Assembly: GCA_037127255.1 (NCBI GenBank)
Contig: JBANSL010000002.1
Coordinates: 96,068,519-96,132,518, forward strand
Reading direction: 5' to 3'
DNA length: 64,000 bases
From: Persicaria tinctoria
Taxonomy: Eukaryota; Streptophyta; Magnoliopsida; Caryophyllales; Polygonaceae
The translations under genes and the position numbers were made by a program. This document shows positions 1 to 8,586 of the stretch, piece after piece. The notes under the pieces are model-generated. The model was not told the DNA's origin, ran no database searches, and saw nothing but the letters and a program-made list of their open reading frames with translations. Positions within the stretch are counted from its first letter, which is position 1; every line of letters starts with the position of its first letter.

Positions 1-24
1 CCGATATGTGGTTTTTGCTTGCAG

Positions 25-1638
25 ATACCTACTAGTTTCAGATATCGAAGGAATAATGAATCAGGGTCTCGTCGCGGAAGAGGGAGAACCTTCCAGAGAG
101 ATTTATCACCGAACAGTCAGCTTAGCCAGGCTATTCAAGCTAGTTTGGAAAGCGCTTATGCAGGGAGTAGATTACCTGATCCTCTGCCCTCATCTTCCAC
201 TACTCAACAAACCTTTGGTGATGAAGAAATAAGTCTTGTTGATCCTCTTGTTCCATCGCTTGAATTACTTGCGGTTGATTCAGATCCTCCTTCGAGGTAT
301 CGTCAGGCCTTGTCGCACAACTACACCAGTGGGCCTATTAGAGAATCTTCCTTTCCTCCTCTTTCCGCACCTCCCAGCAATGGACAACAAATACCGCAGC
401 AGGATGGAAATGGCTTGCCCCAGAATACAATGGCTGCACGCTTGCGTCAAAAGAACAATAAAGCGAAGGTGACTGTGGCTCAAGCTTGGCCTGGTGCAAA
501 CCGTGGACCCACCTTTCCACCGGTTAGCTCAGTATACTCCCGACCAATGGTGAATAACGCATCAGTGCCTGGCTATAGCCAACCCACCGTTGTGGCACCT
601 ACTGTGCAGAATTCATCTAGTTATGCTGGTTCTGTGCATACTCGACCAGTGATTAACAATGGACCTACCTGGGGTGGATCCTCGAGTTCCAGAAATCCTA
701 GCAGCAATGGTAGGTTAAAGCATTCAACATCTGCTTCTAACCTGGGGGGAAGTGGATCTTTTGACCCTGATTCAGATTTTCCTCCAGTTTCGAGTGCACA
801 AGCTCAAAGGTCCGGTGGTAGTAGCAGTAGTAGTCAGAATGTGAAAGTGGAAAGTGTTCACACTGCAAACAAGTCATTGGTAGAGAGGATTCGCACCGCA
901 CTTGACTTTGACGAGGACAAATATGCTGCTTTCAAAGACATCTCGCAGGAATATTGGCAGGGTTCTATTGACACATTTGCTTACTTGGACTATGCCATGC
1001 AGTTTGGGTTGCTGCATCTTGTTCCCGACTTGGCAAAGTTGTGCCCAGATCCTCAGAAGCAAAAGGAACTAGTTGATGCTTATAACTCTACCCTGAACAG
1101 TAATGAATCTCAGGACATGTTTTGGGGCAATGATAGCTTTCAGGTGAAGGAAAAGAAGAATAATTCTAAGTCGGCTAAAGGGAAGAAGGTTATAGATGCT
1201 GAAAGCAGTAAGCCGAAGGATGCATTGGCAGACAACATCCTCGAAACTGTAAGGAGATTGCAAACTAGCTACAGGCAGTCGGAAGGTGAGGTTGAGGTGC
1301 TAGAGAAGGATGGGTATCGAGCCTCAAAAGGGAAGTCACAGGCGAATTCAGGAGAGTGGTCAGCCCAGAACGACGCTCCATCTAATGGTGGAAGTAGTAA
1401 GCCATCTGGAGACGGAGGAGGAAGCAAAAAAGGTAAAAAGACATCAAAATTTCACAGAGCTCGCCTGGGTGATGGCTCGGTTGCAGCTCTTCTAGATCTG
1501 AGAAACCCTGCTAATGATCCAATCCAAGATTCAGCAGATGACGCATCCGATAGCCAGAGCTCAAATGCAGCTGTTCCTGTTCGTGGTGTATGGCGAGGTG
1601 GAGGTGGTCAGAAACTTTTCGGGACTCAAAAGAAGTAA
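25..1638 (+). CDS. HEL2/ZNF598-like E3 ubiquitin ligase, C-terminal exon (partial)
   Basis: This is the last coding exon of a gene that begins left of the window. A pyrimidine-rich acceptor ending in TTGCAG at 19-24 precedes the open frame, which runs 537 codons to TAA at 1636-1638. The product matches the C-terminal half of plant Hel2/ZNF598 proteins. It has an Arg/Gly start (RRGRGR), a long Ser/Asn/Pro-rich linker, and a conserved block at about 894-1074 with the key words SLVERIRTALDFD, YWQGSIDTFAYLDYA and LVPDLAKLCPDPQKQ. A Lys/Gly-rich tail follows. In the family the RING and C2H2 fingers lie upstream, so they are not visible here. Hel2/ZNF598 ubiquitinates small-subunit proteins of collided ribosomes (known family role). 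The repeated alternative internal frames are shadows. Identity is well supported by the C-terminal block; activity cannot be judged without the 5' exons. Confidence 0.85.
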   Translation: MPTSFRYRRNNESGSRRGRGRTFQRDLSPNSQLSQAIQASLESAYAGSRLPDPLPSSSTTQQTFGDEEISLVDPLVPSLELLAVDSDPPSRYRQALSHNYTSGPIRESSFPPLSAPPSNGQQIPQQDGNGLPQNTMAARLRQKNNKAKVTVAQAWPGANRGPTFPPVSSVYSRPMVNNASVPGYSQPTVVAPTVQNSSSYAGSVHTRPVINNGPTWGGSSSSRNPSSNGRLKHSTSASNLGGSGSFDPDSDFPPVSSAQAQRSGGSSSSSQNVKVESVHTANKSLVERIRTALDFDEDKYAAFKDISQEYWQGSIDTFAYLDYAMQFGLLHLVPDLAKLCPDPQKQKELVDAYNSTLNSNESQDMFWGNDSFQVKEKKNNSKSAKGKKVIDAESSKPKDALADNILETVRRLQTSYRQSEGEVEVLEKDGYRASKGKSQANSGEWSAQNDAPSNGGSSKPSGDGGGSKKGKKTSKFHRARLGDGSVAALLDLRNPANDPIQDSADDASDSQSSNAAVPVRGVWRGGGGQKLFGTQKK

Positions 1639-2354
1639 TCCTTTTTTCGGATTGCCAAGAACCAACACTTTTTGGAACTTCAAAGAAGCAATGCTGTGGC
1701 TGGTTATCAACTTTTTTTTGGTCAGTAATCTTGTCGTCGCCTAAGGTACAACAAATGTCATCACTATATCGCAAATAGAACTGTTCGAGAACCCAGGTTT
1801 TCATCATATGGTTGGTTTGTGTTGGTTTATATCAAACTACATTTTTTGCTTGTTTAGCGCGGTTTCTTGTGTTTGCTCTTTGTGATCTTTGCACTCCCTA
1901 AGAAGCCCAAGATGATTGAAGTCGGTTTCGCTTCTTGTATACCTGCGACTGAAGGTACATATCGATGCCTCACTTCATTGTAGTGTTTGTTATTGATTGC
2001 CCTCGCCTTATACAACAACCATGACAATGTCCAGCAGCGGATTTCATGGCTAACTCGAGTCTTGCGAACTTGGCTAGTTTGCAGCCATTCGAAGATCTTC
2101 GAAAGCATTCCAACCTAATGTGATGTGTTGATTTCTTATACATAGTAAAAAAACACTATTAAACTTGTTACGTTACTTTAGAGAAAAAACACTCTTACAA
2201 GCACAAAACACACTTACAATAGAACACATACTTTTACTGAGTAGTTCGACACATACTCTTATAACAGAACACCTGTTACGTTACTTTAGAGAAAAGGCTC
2301 ATTCGTCGCATTAAGCAGGCAAAATCATCAAAATGTCGCATAAATCCGAGGCAA
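1639..2354. other. 3' UTR and intergenic between convergent genes
   Basis: The stretch separates the convergent HEL2-like (+) and nicotinamidase (-) genes and should hold both 3' UTRs. I see no coding potential. A 22-bp direct repeat starting TGTTACGTTACTTTAG lies at 2166-2187 and 2274-2295. No polyadenylation site can be fixed with confidence. Confidence 0.5.
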
Positions 2355-2948
2355 TTAGGCACAAGAGCTCCCAAAGAACGCATCTTTGAGCCTAGAGCAA
2401 TCCACCAAATAAGCAAAACCATAAGCCATGCTCATCAAGGTGGCCTGATGGAGCTCCGGCGATGAAGTCGCCGTCGCATCCGTGGAGAAGAAAACCCTAA
2501 ACCCCCTCCCGAACGCCTCCCTCGCCGTCGTCTCACAGCAGAGGTTCGTCATCACGCCTGTCACGATCACCTCCTTTGCTCCGACCTCCCGGAGCTTCGT
2601 CTCCAGGTCGGTCCCACCGAACGCGCCGTACTTGCTCTTCCCCACCACAGCCTCCCCCTCCCTGGGGCTCACCTCGGCCAGGAGCTCCGACTCGGGTGTC
2701 CCCTCAAGGATGAGGTCCCCGTCCCACCACTCCGCCATCAGGGCGTCGTCCGCCGGGGAGGTGTGGCGGTGGCGCGTGTAGATCACGGGGACGCCGGCGC
2801 GGCGGCAGAGGTCGATTGTGGTTCCGATTGGGGCGAGGATTGGCTCGGCTATGGCAGAGAATTTGTTCTGCATATCGATCACGAGGAGTGCTGCGGATTT
2901 CGGATCGGGTTTTCGGCTTCTCACTTCGAATTTCTTGTAGGAAGCCAT
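2355..2948 (-). CDS. Nicotinamidase (isochorismatase-like hydrolase), intronless
   Basis: The gene encodes a 197-aa protein of the cysteine hydrolase (isochorismatase/nicotinamidase) family, close in length to plant nicotinamidases of the NIC2/NIC3 type (about 198 aa). Nicotinamidase deamidates nicotinamide to nicotinate in the NAD salvage pathway (established for the family). The catalytic triad is visible: Asp25 in [10 protein letters not shown], Lys104 in GKSKYGAF and Cys137 in [10 protein letters not shown], which also carries the expected cis-peptide region. I start at the ATG at 2946-2948 (MASYKKFEV). The same frame is open upstream, but that part runs through a TATA-like element at 3002-3010 and lacks an ATG. 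There is no signal peptide. The third-position GC content is far higher than in flanking DNA. An isochorismatase-like protein of other substrate specificity is possible but less likely. Confidence 0.85.
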   Translation of the reverse strand: MASYKKFEVRSRKPDPKSAALLVIDMQNKFSAIAEPILAPIGTTIDLCRRAGVPVIYTRHRHTSPADDALMAEWWDGDLILEGTPESELLAEVSPREGEAVVGKSKYGAFGGTDLETKLREVGAKEVIVTGVMTNLCCETTAREAFGRGFRVFFSTDATATSSPELHQATLMSMAYGFAYLVDCSRLKDAFFGSSCA

Positions 2949-3001
2949 TGATTTGAAGTTTTTGTAGAGTGATTGGGAATTTGGGATGAGAAATTGCTGC
3001 A

Positions 3002-3010
3002 TTATAAATA
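3002..3010 (-). promoter_or_regulatory. TATA box of the nicotinamidase gene
   Basis: TATTTATAA on the minus strand lies about 55 bp before the ATG at 2948. That spacing would give a short leader of some 25-30 nt. It also argues against any start upstream of 2948. Confidence 0.55.
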
Positions 3011-3160
3011 GGGTTTGGGAAATCAAATTGCATTTTATGTCCTCATTTTTCAGAAATTATTTTTTCTCCCTAGTATTTAGGACAATTAAGATCCTCTACT
3101 TCACTTCATAGTTCATACTCTATATCCAGGGTAACACTAAATTATTTTAGCTTTTATACA

Positions 3161-3553
3161 GGGTGTGTATGGCTGCATATAAGCAAGCTAAAAAGCGTGA
3201 AATTATTAGCTGTTAAAAAAATAAACGGGTTTAAATGGTGTATGAGAACAACAAATAAGCTTTAGTCAGTTAAAAAAAGGGTTTATAAATAAGCTGCAGA
3301 TTGAAGCTTATTTTGAGGTTTATATTCCATAATTACTATTTTACCCCTTCTCTTTTATCTTATTTGGTTTGAAAGTGCCACAATACCCCTAATAAAAACC
3401 AAATAAACTCCACTTTTTACAAATAAACTGTTTTTCGCCCCATACGGAGTTTATATTTTTTCATAAATTTTTAACTACTTTTACCGACAGTTTATAAATT
3501 TTTACCCTGTTTATAATTTTAGTCAGTTTATTAACCCCGTCCCATACGAACCC
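3161..3553. mobile_element. MITE candidate with GGGT(G/T)(T/C)GTATGG ends
   Basis: The 393-bp AT-rich segment opens with GGGTGTGTATGG and closes with CCATACGAACCC, an inverted pair with two mismatches. The interior has no coding frame and repeats the words AAATAAGCT and GTTTATAAATTT in both orientations, as in a foldback MITE. I could not find a clean TSD. The ends resemble the Tourist-like element at 32707-33057. Confidence 0.45.
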
Positions 3554-3974
3554 ATAATGTTTTTTAAAAAATAAAAATTGTATTCGTATTCTAAATATTT
3601 GTTTTATATGTTTATAAGTTTGTATCTCGAAAAATAATGTATTTGAATTTTTTAAAAATTAAAAAGAAATATTTTACAAAATATAATTAAAAAAATGATT
3701 TTTGAAAAATAAAATTTTATAAATATATATAAAAATAGATATTAGTAATATGAATATATTTTTTAATTTTTTAAGATTAAATAAATGTTAAAATAATTTA
3801 GTAATTTATTGAGTGAAATAGGGAGTGAAGTAGATGATCTTGATTGTTTTTCAGAAATTGTGTTGCCGGTAGAAAGTGAGGAACTAGGAAGGATGCAGAA
3901 CTAAATATTGGACTTTTTAATTCAGTCACAAATTAATATCAAATAAAAAAAATATTGATGTTCTATTTATGACA
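3554..3974. other. AT-rich intergenic sequence
   Basis: I see only AT-rich low-complexity sequence here, with long A/T runs and no coding frame. Confidence 0.5.
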
Positions 3975-3986
3975 TTTAGATCAATA

Positions 3987-3989
<3 letters not shown>

Positions 3990-4017
<28 letters not shown>

Positions 4018-4384
4018 TTGATTCGGTAAAAATTCGGGTGCGACAAAGTCGTCACCCGATAGCATCCAGTTGGATGAGATCGTAAAGATCAGAATCGCTG
4101 TGAAGGATGGGATTATTAGTTGCATGGGCAAGGTGTGCAACCCGATCAGCCACGCAATTACCAGCACGAAGAACATGTGTAAACAAGACTTCGTTAATCC
4201 CAATTAGTAAGGAACTAATGTCAGATAACACTAGTTCAATTTCCCATGGACATTTTGTACCCTTTTTGAAGTAGTCAATGATGATGAGGGAATCACCTTC
4301 AACAATGAGTTTGCTAATGTTTAATTGCTTTGCGCACACAATTCCTTTTCTCAAAGCGAGCGCTTCTGCCATAAGGGGTGTTTT
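3990..4384 (-). mobile_element. 5'-truncated LINE (RNase H end), 15-bp TSD
   Basis: This LINE fragment keeps only the 3' end of ORF2. On the minus strand 4052-4372 encodes the C-terminal RNase H-like (RVT_3) domain, with MAEALAL, VEGDSL and NCVADRVAHL carrying the expected Glu and Asp residues. It ends in a short UTR, an A-run (T-run at 4010-4019) and a (TA)n tail. The flanking direct repeat TTTAGATCAATATAT at 3975-3989 and 4385-4399 is perfect, so the boundaries are secure. The tail word TTACCGAATC plus poly(A) resembles that of other LINEs in the window. It is too truncated to be autonomous. Confidence 0.85.
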
Positions 4385-4464
4385 TTTAGATCAATATATT
4401 TATAAATTTGTATAACTCAAGTATTTTTTTTTTTTTGATTGAGCAATAATTCGGATGCAAACTG

Positions 4465-7400
4465 CTATCCGACAGCATCATTTCGGATGAGGTCAGTAAG
4501 ACCTGGGTCATTGTATAAAGTAGGGATGGGGGCAATATGAGCAAGGTGTGCAACCTTATCTGCCACGCAATTGCCGTTACGAAGAACGTGTGAAAACGAA
4601 ACCTCGTAAAACCCCGTAAGTAGAGTGCTAATATCTGACATAATTAGTTCGATTTCCCATGGACATTTGATCTTAGCCTGTAAATGATTGATGATGGTTA
4701 GTGAGTCTCCTTCAATTATAATTTTTGGGATTTTCATTTCGAGAGCCCTCTGAACGCCCGACCTCAATGCCAAGGCTTCAGCCATTAAAGGGGATTGGTG
4801 GCCAATGAGATTACTTCCCATTGCAACAGAATTTCCTGTGCTGTCTCGAATGATGTAGCCAGTCGAACTTTGTCGTTGGCCCGAGGCAGTACCATCAAAA
4901 TTTAGCTTTAGTTTCCCAATAGGCGGTTTTTTCCATTTTTCCCTTCTCCTGATCCTCACAGTTGCACTGGGTTTGGTTGCTCTTTGTTGTGTTTTGTTAC
5001 TTTCCTCTTCGTAATGCTTTCCTGCGTTATTCCATTCATTGATACTTGAGTCGACAAGCTTTTCAAATCCTCTTGCACTTGGTACTTTTTGTTGTTGGAA
5101 GATCAATTTGTTACGAATATTCCAGATGGTCCACCAATGGAAAACCAGTTTCTGTTTTTGTTGTGAATCAAGTAGTCCACCTAATTTTACCAGTAATGCC
5201 TCTATATTTCTTGATAATACAATATTGTCTGAAATAATAGATTTCACTCTAGGAGATAGGCTTGAGCAGCAGAGTGAGAATATGCATTCAAACAGTAAAT
5301 GAGTAGTGTCTTCTTCATGGTGATTGCACAAGGCACAGTAAGGTGGTATAGCGATTCCTCTTCTAGCAAGACGGCCAGATGTTGGTAGGCCATTGTGACA
5401 GACTTTCCACATGAAATTCTTAATTTTAGGAGGGACATTTAATTTCCGAATCCAAGCATTATTATCATTATTAAGCGTTGTTGCTCTTGTGTTAAGTTTA
5501 TAGGCACTAGACGTCGTAAACCATCCTTTTTTATCTGGCCACCAATACATTCTGTCCTGTATTTGACTTATTGGGAGGGGAACCTCAGCTACTTGTTGTG
5601 CAATATCATTTGGCATTATCGTTCTAAGTTTCTCCAAATTCCATGTCCCGTTTCGTATGTACTGGTCAATCGTTTCTTCCCAATTGATTTTAGTCGGATC
5701 AAGACAAGCGTTTTGAATATCTTTAACCGGAGCCCATTTATCATACCAAAACTTGATAGTTTTCCCATCACCGACTGACCATGCTAGACCTTCCGTGAAT
5801 GGCTTAATAAGTTTTCTCAGTTGCGTCCATTGCCATGAAGCATTTCCTTTTTTCTCGAATTTAAGTATTGGTGTTGACTTGAGATACTTATAATTGATGA
5901 TTTTGACCCAACCATTATCTGGTTCATCAATTATTTTCCAAATGAGTTTCATCTGTAGGGCCTCGTTCATTTCCTTTGTTTTCCTTAATCCCATTCCTCC
6001 TTTTGCTTTTGGTCTGCAAACTTTGTCCCATCCTATCAAGGGTTTGTATTGAAGGTCTTTATTCCAGAAGAAAGTTCGATTGATTTTGTCTAGAGTGGAG
6101 TGAATTGTCACCGGTAGCATGAAACTTTGCATTGCAAAAAGTGGTTTTGATGCTAAATTTGAATTTATTAACACATACCTTCCGTGTTGAGATAGTGAAT
6201 CAGCTCTCCATTTTGATAATTGACTTGTTGTTTTGTTAATGATATCCTCAAATGTGCTTTTATTAACTCTCCCATTGACAATTGGACACCCCAGATATTT
6301 GTCCAGTTTAATGTGCTTTGATATGCCCAAACATCCTTCGATAGTTGCTATTCGCGACGTAGGTATCCCTGGAGAAACTTGAAATGCAGATTTGTTATAG
6401 TTAACTTTCTGTCCTGACAATTGGCAGTAATCATCGACAATTTTCCTTACCTTTTCGCACGCTGTCATGTTGCCTTTTGTAAAAATGATAATATCATCTG
6501 CGAACGCCAGAAACGGGATTCTTGGTCCAGACGGACCAAACCTGAAGCCGATCCCAGATTGGTTGATATTGGATTCAGCAGTTAGTTTTTTAGCGAGCAC
6601 TTCTGCACCGAGAATGAATAAAAAAGGAGACAAAGGATCACCTTGTCTTAATCCTCTAGAAGGTTTAAACACCTCCGTAGGCCCATTATTAACCAATACA
6701 GAAAAAGAAACTGTTGTTACGCATTCCATGATCAGGTTAATAACATAGTTACTAAAACCAAATTTTCTTAGTACCGCCTCTGTGAAAGTCCAATCCACTC
6801 TGTCATAAGCTTTCTCCATATCTAATTTAATTGCTAACCATCCCTCTGATCCTTTTCTTGTTTTGAAAGAATGGAAGATCTCGTGAGCTATTAATATATT
6901 GTCTTGAATTGCTCTGTCAGATACAAATGCTCCTTGAAAAGGATGGATTAGCTTGCCAACGACCTTCTTGAGTCTTTCTGTTAGAATTCTCGATATTACT
7001 TTATATATTGTTGAGCACAGACTAATCGGTCTGTAATCCGTCGTCTTCGATGGGTTGTCGCATTTTGGCAATAAGGTAATAAAAGTATGATTGATCTGTC
7101 GGAGTATTCTGCCTGAATGGAAAAACGCTTTGACAGCTTTGATAACATCGTTACCGACAATATCCCAATAAGACTTGTAAAACTCTGTTGTCATTCCATC
7201 TGGTCCTGGAGATTTATTGAGACCTAGTGACCAAACCGCATTTTTTATTTCGCTATTAGATGGTTGTTGGCTTACCCTCCTATTTTCTTCATCTGTTATA
7301 GCGTGTGGTATTAGATCTAAGTAATCATTAAGAAGTGCCATGTTAATTTGTTCTTTGGAGAATCGTCTTTCACAGTCATTTTTTATTTCCTCTCGAATAT

Positions 7401-8586
7401 TTTCTTCTCCCACAATCTGCGTACCGGAACTTGTTGTGATATTTCTAATGATTTTCCTATTTCGTCTCCCATATGCTACTTTATGAAAGTAAGCTGTGTT
7501 TGAATCAGTTAGCTTGAGGTGTTTTGATTTTGCTCTCTGTCCCCAATATTCTTTTTGGAATTTTAACAATTGTTCTTTTTTCCTGAGTAGTTGTTTTTCG
7601 ACTATAGAGTCCTTACTCGTTCTGGTTGTGCTATTGGATTGGATATTAATCAGATCCTTTTCCACAATTTGTATTTGACGAAAGACATTTCCGAATGAGT
7701 TTTTGTTCCACTCTTTAGCCTTTCCTTTCATAAATTTTGTTTTGTACACTAACCTATACATTGCGGACCCCGTACATCTGATTCGCCAAGCTTGTTTGAC
7801 AACATTTCTGAAGTCCTTTCTCTGTAGCCACATATTTTCGCATTTAAATGGAGGTGGCGTAGATTCTCTTCCTGAAGTTAAGCAGATAGAAATAGGACAA
7901 TGGTCAGACCCGGTAAAGGCTCCGTTGAATGTTGCTAGATCAGGGAAAGTTTCAAGAAACGCATGTTGAACCAGTACACGATCTAATTTTTCCCATATGT
8001 TATCCTCCCCTTCTCTTTTTTTCCTCCATGTAAATTGATTTCCCGAAGTTGGGATCTCAATCATGGAGCATTGATTTTTGAATTGATTTAATCTAATATA
8101 TCTTGCTTGGTTGTTCGCTGCTCCTCCAAGTTTTTCACTACTGCTACTAATTTCATTCAAATCTCCAATTACTAGGCATGGTAGGGGCTCACTCGTGACT
8201 ATATACGAGAACTCATTCCAGAAGACATCTTTGTCCGTCTCATGGGGAGGAGCATAGACAAAAAATATAATTCCTGTAAAAATTTTATCCAAGCATGAGT
8301 ATTTTACACGGATTACTCTTGGTAACACTACGTCAACCTCAATTGTTTCATTGTGAAGAAAGTTCTCATTCCAGAGGAGACCTATTCCTCCCGTTCTATC
8401 ATTCCCTACCGACCAGATAGCCTTACTATATCCAGTCGATTTCCAAAACTTCTCCTGAGGAATTTTATTCGTTCTAATCTCAGCAACTGCCATGAGCGAG
8501 ATATGCTCATTGATTCGCATAGCTTTAAGGTCTGTCCAGATATTCGTCTTTCCTATACCTCTGATATTCCAAAAACAAGCTTTCAT
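4465..8586 (-). CDS. LINE ORF2: APE endonuclease, reverse transcriptase, RNase H
   Basis: The 1373-aa frame starts at ATG 8584-8586. An APE-type endonuclease occupies about residues 1-235 (CFWNIRGIG at 4-12, the Glu of VAEIRTN, VIGDLNEIS near 139, SDHCPI near 227). The reverse transcriptase follows at about 460-760, with DYRPISLCSTIYKVISR, KLDMEKAYDRVDW, RGLRQGDPLSPFLF and the catalytic FADDIIIF at 695-702. A zf-RVT segment with GLPTSGRLARRGI and CALCNHHEEDTTHLLFEC lies near 1060-1110. An RNase H-like domain fills the last 130 residues (LNFDGTASG, MAEALALR, IEGDSL, NCVADKVAHL). All signature residues are present and no stop or frameshift breaks it, so the protein could be active. It would drive target-primed reverse transcription for its own RNA and possibly for the truncated relatives nearby. 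Confidence 0.93.
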   Translation of the reverse strand: MKACFWNIRGIGKTNIWTDLKAMRINEHISLMAVAEIRTNKIPQEKFWKSTGYSKAIWSVGNDRTGGIGLLWNENFLHNETIEVDVVLPRVIRVKYSCLDKIFTGIIFFVYAPPHETDKDVFWNEFSYIVTSEPLPCLVIGDLNEISSSSEKLGGAANNQARYIRLNQFKNQCSMIEIPTSGNQFTWRKKREGEDNIWEKLDRVLVQHAFLETFPDLATFNGAFTGSDHCPISICLTSGRESTPPPFKCENMWLQRKDFRNVVKQAWRIRCTGSAMYRLVYKTKFMKGKAKEWNKNSFGNVFRQIQIVEKDLINIQSNSTTRTSKDSIVEKQLLRKKEQLLKFQKEYWGQRAKSKHLKLTDSNTAYFHKVAYGRRNRKIIRNITTSSGTQIVGEENIREEIKNDCERRFSKEQINMALLNDYLDLIPHAITDEENRRVSQQPSNSEIKNAVWSLGLNKSPGPDGMTTEFYKSYWDIVGNDVIKAVKAFFHSGRILRQINHTFITLLPKCDNPSKTTDYRPISLCSTIYKVISRILTERLKKVVGKLIHPFQGAFVSDRAIQDNILIAHEIFHSFKTRKGSEGWLAIKLDMEKAYDRVDWTFTEAVLRKFGFSNYVINLIMECVTTVSFSVLVNNGPTEVFKPSRGLRQGDPLSPFLFILGAEVLAKKLTAESNINQSGIGFRFGPSGPRIPFLAFADDIIIFTKGNMTACEKVRKIVDDYCQLSGQKVNYNKSAFQVSPGIPTSRIATIEGCLGISKHIKLDKYLGCPIVNGRVNKSTFEDIINKTTSQLSKWRADSLSQHGRYVLINSNLASKPLFAMQSFMLPVTIHSTLDKINRTFFWNKDLQYKPLIGWDKVCRPKAKGGMGLRKTKEMNEALQMKLIWKIIDEPDNGWVKIINYKYLKSTPILKFEKKGNASWQWTQLRKLIKPFTEGLAWSVGDGKTIKFWYDKWAPVKDIQNACLDPTKINWEETIDQYIRNGTWNLEKLRTIMPNDIAQQVAEVPLPISQIQDRMYWWPDKKGWFTTSSAYKLNTRATTLNNDNNAWIRKLNVPPKIKNFMWKVCHNGLPTSGRLARRGIAIPPYCALCNHHEEDTTHLLFECIFSLCCSSLSPRVKSIISDNIVLSRNIEALLVKLGGLLDSQQKQKLVFHWWTIWNIRNKLIFQQQKVPSARGFEKLVDSSINEWNNAGKHYEEESNKTQQRATKPSATVRIRRREKWKKPPIGKLKLNFDGTASGQRQSSTGYIIRDSTGNSVAMGSNLIGHQSPLMAEALALRSGVQRALEMKIPKIIIEGDSLTIINHLQAKIKCPWEIELIMSDISTLLTGFYEVSFSHVLRNGNCVADKVAHLAHIAPIPTLYNDPGLTDLIRNDAVG

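Noticed and set aside
2949..3026. Longer N terminus for the nicotinamidase
   Set aside because: The upstream in-frame part has no ATG start and runs through the probable TATA box.
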